This document shows positions 32,840 to 34,481 of a DNA stretch of 34,481 bases, one piece after another. A model generated the notes under the pieces. The model ran no database searches. It saw only the letters and a program-made list of their open reading frames with translations, and was not told the origin of the DNA. Source of the DNA: Hydrogenovibrio sp. (lineage in GTDB: Bacteria > Pseudomonadota > Gammaproteobacteria > Thiomicrospirales > Thiomicrospiraceae); the NCBI GenBank assembly GCA_015484555.1, contig WFMZ01000063.1:1-34481 (forward strand), read 5' to 3'. The position numbers and the translations under genes are program-made. The number at the start of each line of letters is the position of its first letter. The first letter of the stretch is position 1.

Positions 32840-34481
32840 TTATTCAGCCATCATCATACTCTGCCAAATATTAGAAACCAACTGTATTCGTCCCACTACC
32901 TTTTTAATATCTACCATTGAACCGGTTTGTTGTAGCGCTAGCTGATGGTAAAGCGCTCGATAAAACTGATAATTTTCCTCCAGGGCATTTACCTGCGCTG
33001 AATCGATTATTCCCAGGGTTTTAATGAGGTCTAATAATCGAAGATTATCTGGCCACTTTGAGAGTTCAGGATACTGGTGGGCATGAGCTAATACAATATA
33101 TTGCACCATAAACTCTATATCGACAATTCCGCCCTTCCCTTGCTTTAAGTCAAACTGTTGTTCGTTGGTTTTATCTAAGCTTGCTCGCATAGTTTGGCGC
33201 ATATCTGCCACTTCTTTCTTTAAAGCGGTGACCTCTCTAGGCTGCTGAATGAGTGCTTCTTTAAATGACTGAAATAGCTTTTGACTACGTTCATCTGCGA
33301 TGATGGCGCGCGTGCGAACCAGGGCTTGATGCTCCCAGCACCAGGCTTTATTTTCTTGATAGGCTTTAAAAGCGGCTAAATCATTAACCAACAAACCACT
33401 GTTGCCATTCGGGCGCAGACGGCTGTCTATTTCATACAAATAACCACTAGGCATATTCACTGTCATCAGCGAGATGAATTTTTGCGCCATTCTAGTGAAA
33501 TAAATGCTGTTTTCAAGTGGACGCTTACCATCTGATAAGACCGATTTTTCCATGCCTTCGTACAAGAAAACCACATCTAAGTCCGAACTATAACCTAGCT
33601 CAATACTGCCTAATTTTCCATAACCAATCACCATAAAAGGTCGGTTTTGTTGATTTTTTTCAACCACTCTTTCTGACAAACCACCTGGCAAACCATGCCT
33701 TCTTTGCATAAAGTGCCAAGCAAATTCAGTGACCGATTCTGCCACCGACTCCGCTAACCAAGTTAATGAGTCACTGACTTTCATCACAGGTAAATTACCC
33801 ACAATATCAGAAGCCGCAACCTTAAATATCTGGCTATTTTGCCATTCGCGCAGGCTATTCATAAACCCTTCATCATCAGTTTGATAGGCTTCAAAAATAG
33901 CCATGGATTCCGTTTGTAAGTTACCCTTATTTAAAGGCTGATAAAGCTGTTTTTCATTAATCAGTTGTTCTAATAATAAAGGGGTTTGAACCAATCTATC
34001 GGTTAACCACTGACTACGTGAACATAGACTCACCAAGCGTTTAACCGCTTGAGCATTTTCTAGCAATAACACTAGGTAAACACTACGTTGAATAATGCTT
34101 TCAAATAGTTTAACTAAGCGTTTCATGGTTTCTTTCGGCTCGGCTAAAGCGGTTAATTCTGCTAAAACCGTTGGCAATAAGCGATTAAAACGGTCAACAG
34201 AATCTTCACTGGCTCGTTTAAAATTAGGGGACACTAAAAAACCATCAATAAGCTCTTTAACTTCTTCTGCCTGTTCAAGCCCTATATTTTGCAACGTTGC
34301 TAAGGCAAGCCCTTTGTCACAAGAGGTAATAGGTTCTTGTTTTTTTTCAGGTTTCATGACCAAACCAGACATATCTTTGCCAGCAAAAACAATATCAAAA
34401 TTTTGTTGCACCACTTCACGGTGTTTCTCTAAGCACGCATAAAAAATTTCATAGGTTTCAAACCCCATGCTGTTTGATAGG
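32840..34481 (-). CDS. glnE: Glutamine synthetase adenylyltransferase, C-terminal part
   Basis: GlnE adds AMP to and removes it from glutamine synthetase in response to PII and glutamine. The frame stays open through the right edge (LSNS before MGFETYE), so about 547 C-terminal residues of a protein usually near 950 are present. The C-terminal nucleotidyltransferase domain shows GKLGSIELGYSSDLDVVFLYE, with the catalytic Asp-x-Asp in SDLD, and GKGGIVDIEFMVQYIV. This half carries the adenylylating activity in E. coli. The deadenylylating N-terminal half lies outside the window. It is the first gene of the minus-strand group leading toward the bufferin operon. Confidence 0.93.
   Translation of the reverse strand, partial: LSNSMGFETYEIFYACLEKHREVVQQNFDIVFAGKDMSGLVMKPEKKQEPITSCDKGLALATLQNIGLEQAEEVKELIDGFLVSPNFKRASEDSVDRFNRLLPTVLAELTALAEPKETMKRLVKLFESIIQRSVYLVLLLENAQAVKRLVSLCSRSQWLTDRLVQTPLLLEQLINEKQLYQPLNKGNLQTESMAIFEAYQTDDEGFMNSLREWQNSQIFKVAASDIVGNLPVMKVSDSLTWLAESVAESVTEFAWHFMQRRHGLPGGLSERVVEKNQQNRPFMVIGYGKLGSIELGYSSDLDVVFLYEGMEKSVLSDGKRPLENSIYFTRMAQKFISLMTVNMPSGYLYEIDSRLRPNGNSGLLVNDLAAFKAYQENKAWCWEHQALVRTRAIIADERSQKLFQSFKEALIQQPREVTALKKEVADMRQTMRASLDKTNEQQFDLKQGKGGIVDIEFMVQYIVLAHAHQYPELSKWPDNLRLLDLIKTLGIIDSAQVNALEENYQFYRALYHQLALQQTGSMVDIKKVVGRIQLVSNIWQSMMMAE

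Noticed and set aside
1-34481. CRISPR arrays, insertion sequences or prophage genes
   Set aside because: No regularly spaced direct repeats, transposase, integrase or phage structural genes were seen.

Overview
The window is a stretch of gammaproteobacterial chromosome, AT-rich by eye. Its core matches, in content and order, the rne-rluC-maf-yceD-rpmF-plsX-fabH-fabD-fabG-acpP-fabF-pabC-mltG-tmk-holB-tatD block known from Escherichia and Pseudomonas. A class I fructose-1,6-bisphosphatase followed by inorganic pyrophosphatase, and the general gene style, would fit a sulfur-oxidising autotroph of the Thiomicrospira/Hydrogenovibrio type. That placement is inference only; no rRNA or carbon-fixation gene is present to confirm it.

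Left part (1-7.6 kb): a partial acidic-protein gene leaves the window on the minus strand. It is followed by mltF (lytic transglycosylase, apparently starting at ATT), convergent thiI, an HDOD signalling protein, then fbp and ppa on the plus strand, each with its own terminator. A tRNA-Arg(CCT) gene follows. Directly behind it lie two AT-rich plus-strand genes of unknown function, which look like accessory cargo.

Centre (7.6-22.2 kb): sixteen genes run on the minus strand from a strong promoter in front of yceD. They are yceD, rpmF, plsX, fabH, fabD, fabG, acpP, fabF, pabB, pabC, mltG, tmk, holB, tatD, an ABC exporter and a small membrane protein. They cover phospholipid and fatty-acid initiation and elongation, folate precursor synthesis, cell-wall glycan termination, dTMP kinase and a clamp-loader subunit. 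Hairpins after rpmF and acpP and an internal acpP promoter divide the block into expression units. maf is divergent from yceD.

Right-centre (22.9-27.5 kb): a HAD phosphatase overlaps rluC on the minus strand. rne is divergent from rluC behind an untranslated leader of about 480 nt rich in stem-loops, comparable to the autoregulatory rne leader of E. coli.

Right part (27.5-34.5 kb, all minus strand): glnE (C-terminal part only), a patatin-like protein, cardiolipin synthase and an EEP-family hydrolase, then a compact three-gene bufferin-type RiPP operon. That operon consists of a DUF2282-like precursor with four cysteines, a DUF692/MNIO enzyme and a DUF2063 partner. The precursor has a twin-arginine-like signal and sits behind a 32-bp imperfect palindrome.

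The clearest unexplained signal is a repeated 18-nt sequence (sense AAAAATCGCCAGGGGTGG). There are four intact copies and one interrupted copy. Each lies just after a stop codon and is oriented with the upstream gene (tatD, pabB, maf, EEP gene, glnE). The sequence flanking each copy keeps a short ACCY/RGGT pairing, which suggests an RNA-level or mobile intergenic element.
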